Below, piece by piece: positions 63,921-64,000 of a stretch of 64,000 nucleotides of DNA. A program made the translations under genes and the position numbers. Every line of letters begins with the position of its first letter. The stretch's first letter is position 1. Source of the stretch: Corynebacterium variabile (GTDB taxonomy: Bacteria > Actinomycetota > Actinomycetes > Mycobacteriales > Mycobacteriaceae); the NCBI RefSeq assembly GCF_006539825.1, contig NZ_BJNT01000014.1:56440-120439 (forward strand). Direction: 5' to 3'. The notes beneath the pieces are model-generated. The model was not told the origin of the DNA, did no database searches, and saw nothing but the letters and a program-made list of their open reading frames with translations.

Positions 63921-64000
63921 TTTGTGGCAGCTCCTGGACCTAAAAGTGATTGAAGTAGGTTACGTCCTCTAGCGTGGTGTATCTGTAACTGCTGGTGACC

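Overview
The window looks like a chromosomal segment of a high-GC Corynebacterium or a close relative. The reasons are the actinobacterial gene order trmD, rplS, lepB, rnhB, DUF2469, yraN, yifB, dprA, xerC, M23 peptidase, rpsB, tsf, pyrH, frr, cdsA, rlmN, DUF2631, dxr, rip1, PBP, map; the corynebacterial layout of the arabitol locus; and the many genes whose -10 hexamer lies about 7 bases before the start codon, as expected for leaderless mRNAs. I cannot assign a species.

Layout. 1-25369 is mostly conserved housekeeping DNA: translation (TrmD end, L19, S2, EF-Ts, RRF, RlmN, Map), envelope and lipid synthesis (LepB, CdsA, Dxr, Rip1 protease, a transpeptidase lipoprotein), DNA processing (RNase HII, YraN, YifB, DprA, XerC) and the RNA-binding protein Tex. 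It is interrupted by a DUF222-like remnant and a degraded MFS gene. 25421-29804 carries an AlsT-type amino-acid symporter, two TM2-domain membrane proteins in tandem and a siderophore-type binding lipoprotein that has no visible start codon. 29929-35209 is a divergent pentitol (arabitol/mannitol) locus: transporter and dehydrogenase on one side, a DeoR regulator and xylulokinase on the other, with duplicated operator-like repeats between them. 35263-37088 holds a frameshifted DUF6308 gene, a MITE-like inverted repeat and an SMP-30 family gene.

37311-44491 is a compact taurine cluster: class III aminotransferase, ABC transporter, short-chain reductase, TauE-type permease and a MocR/TauR regulator. 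There is no sulfoacetaldehyde acetyltransferase or TauD. The set fits taurine use as a nitrogen source, with sulfoacetaldehyde reduced to isethionate and exported.

44509-62059 is an accessory defence island, transcribed entirely on the minus strand. In transcription order it encodes a SNF2-like helicase (DrmD-like), a 1541-residue adenine-specific methyltransferase (PglX/DrmMI-like), a 2140-residue DEAD helicase with DUF1998 and a C-terminal nuclease-like region, a UvrD-type helicase with an N-terminal RelE-like domain, and two overlapping AT-rich genes for small membrane proteins. It resembles DISARM and Druantia but matches neither in full, and it is the best candidate here for an undescribed system. 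A lipoprotein and an intact DUF6308 gene close the window. I saw no rRNA, tRNA, CRISPR array or complete insertion sequence.

All assignments come from reading the sequence. No database search was run.
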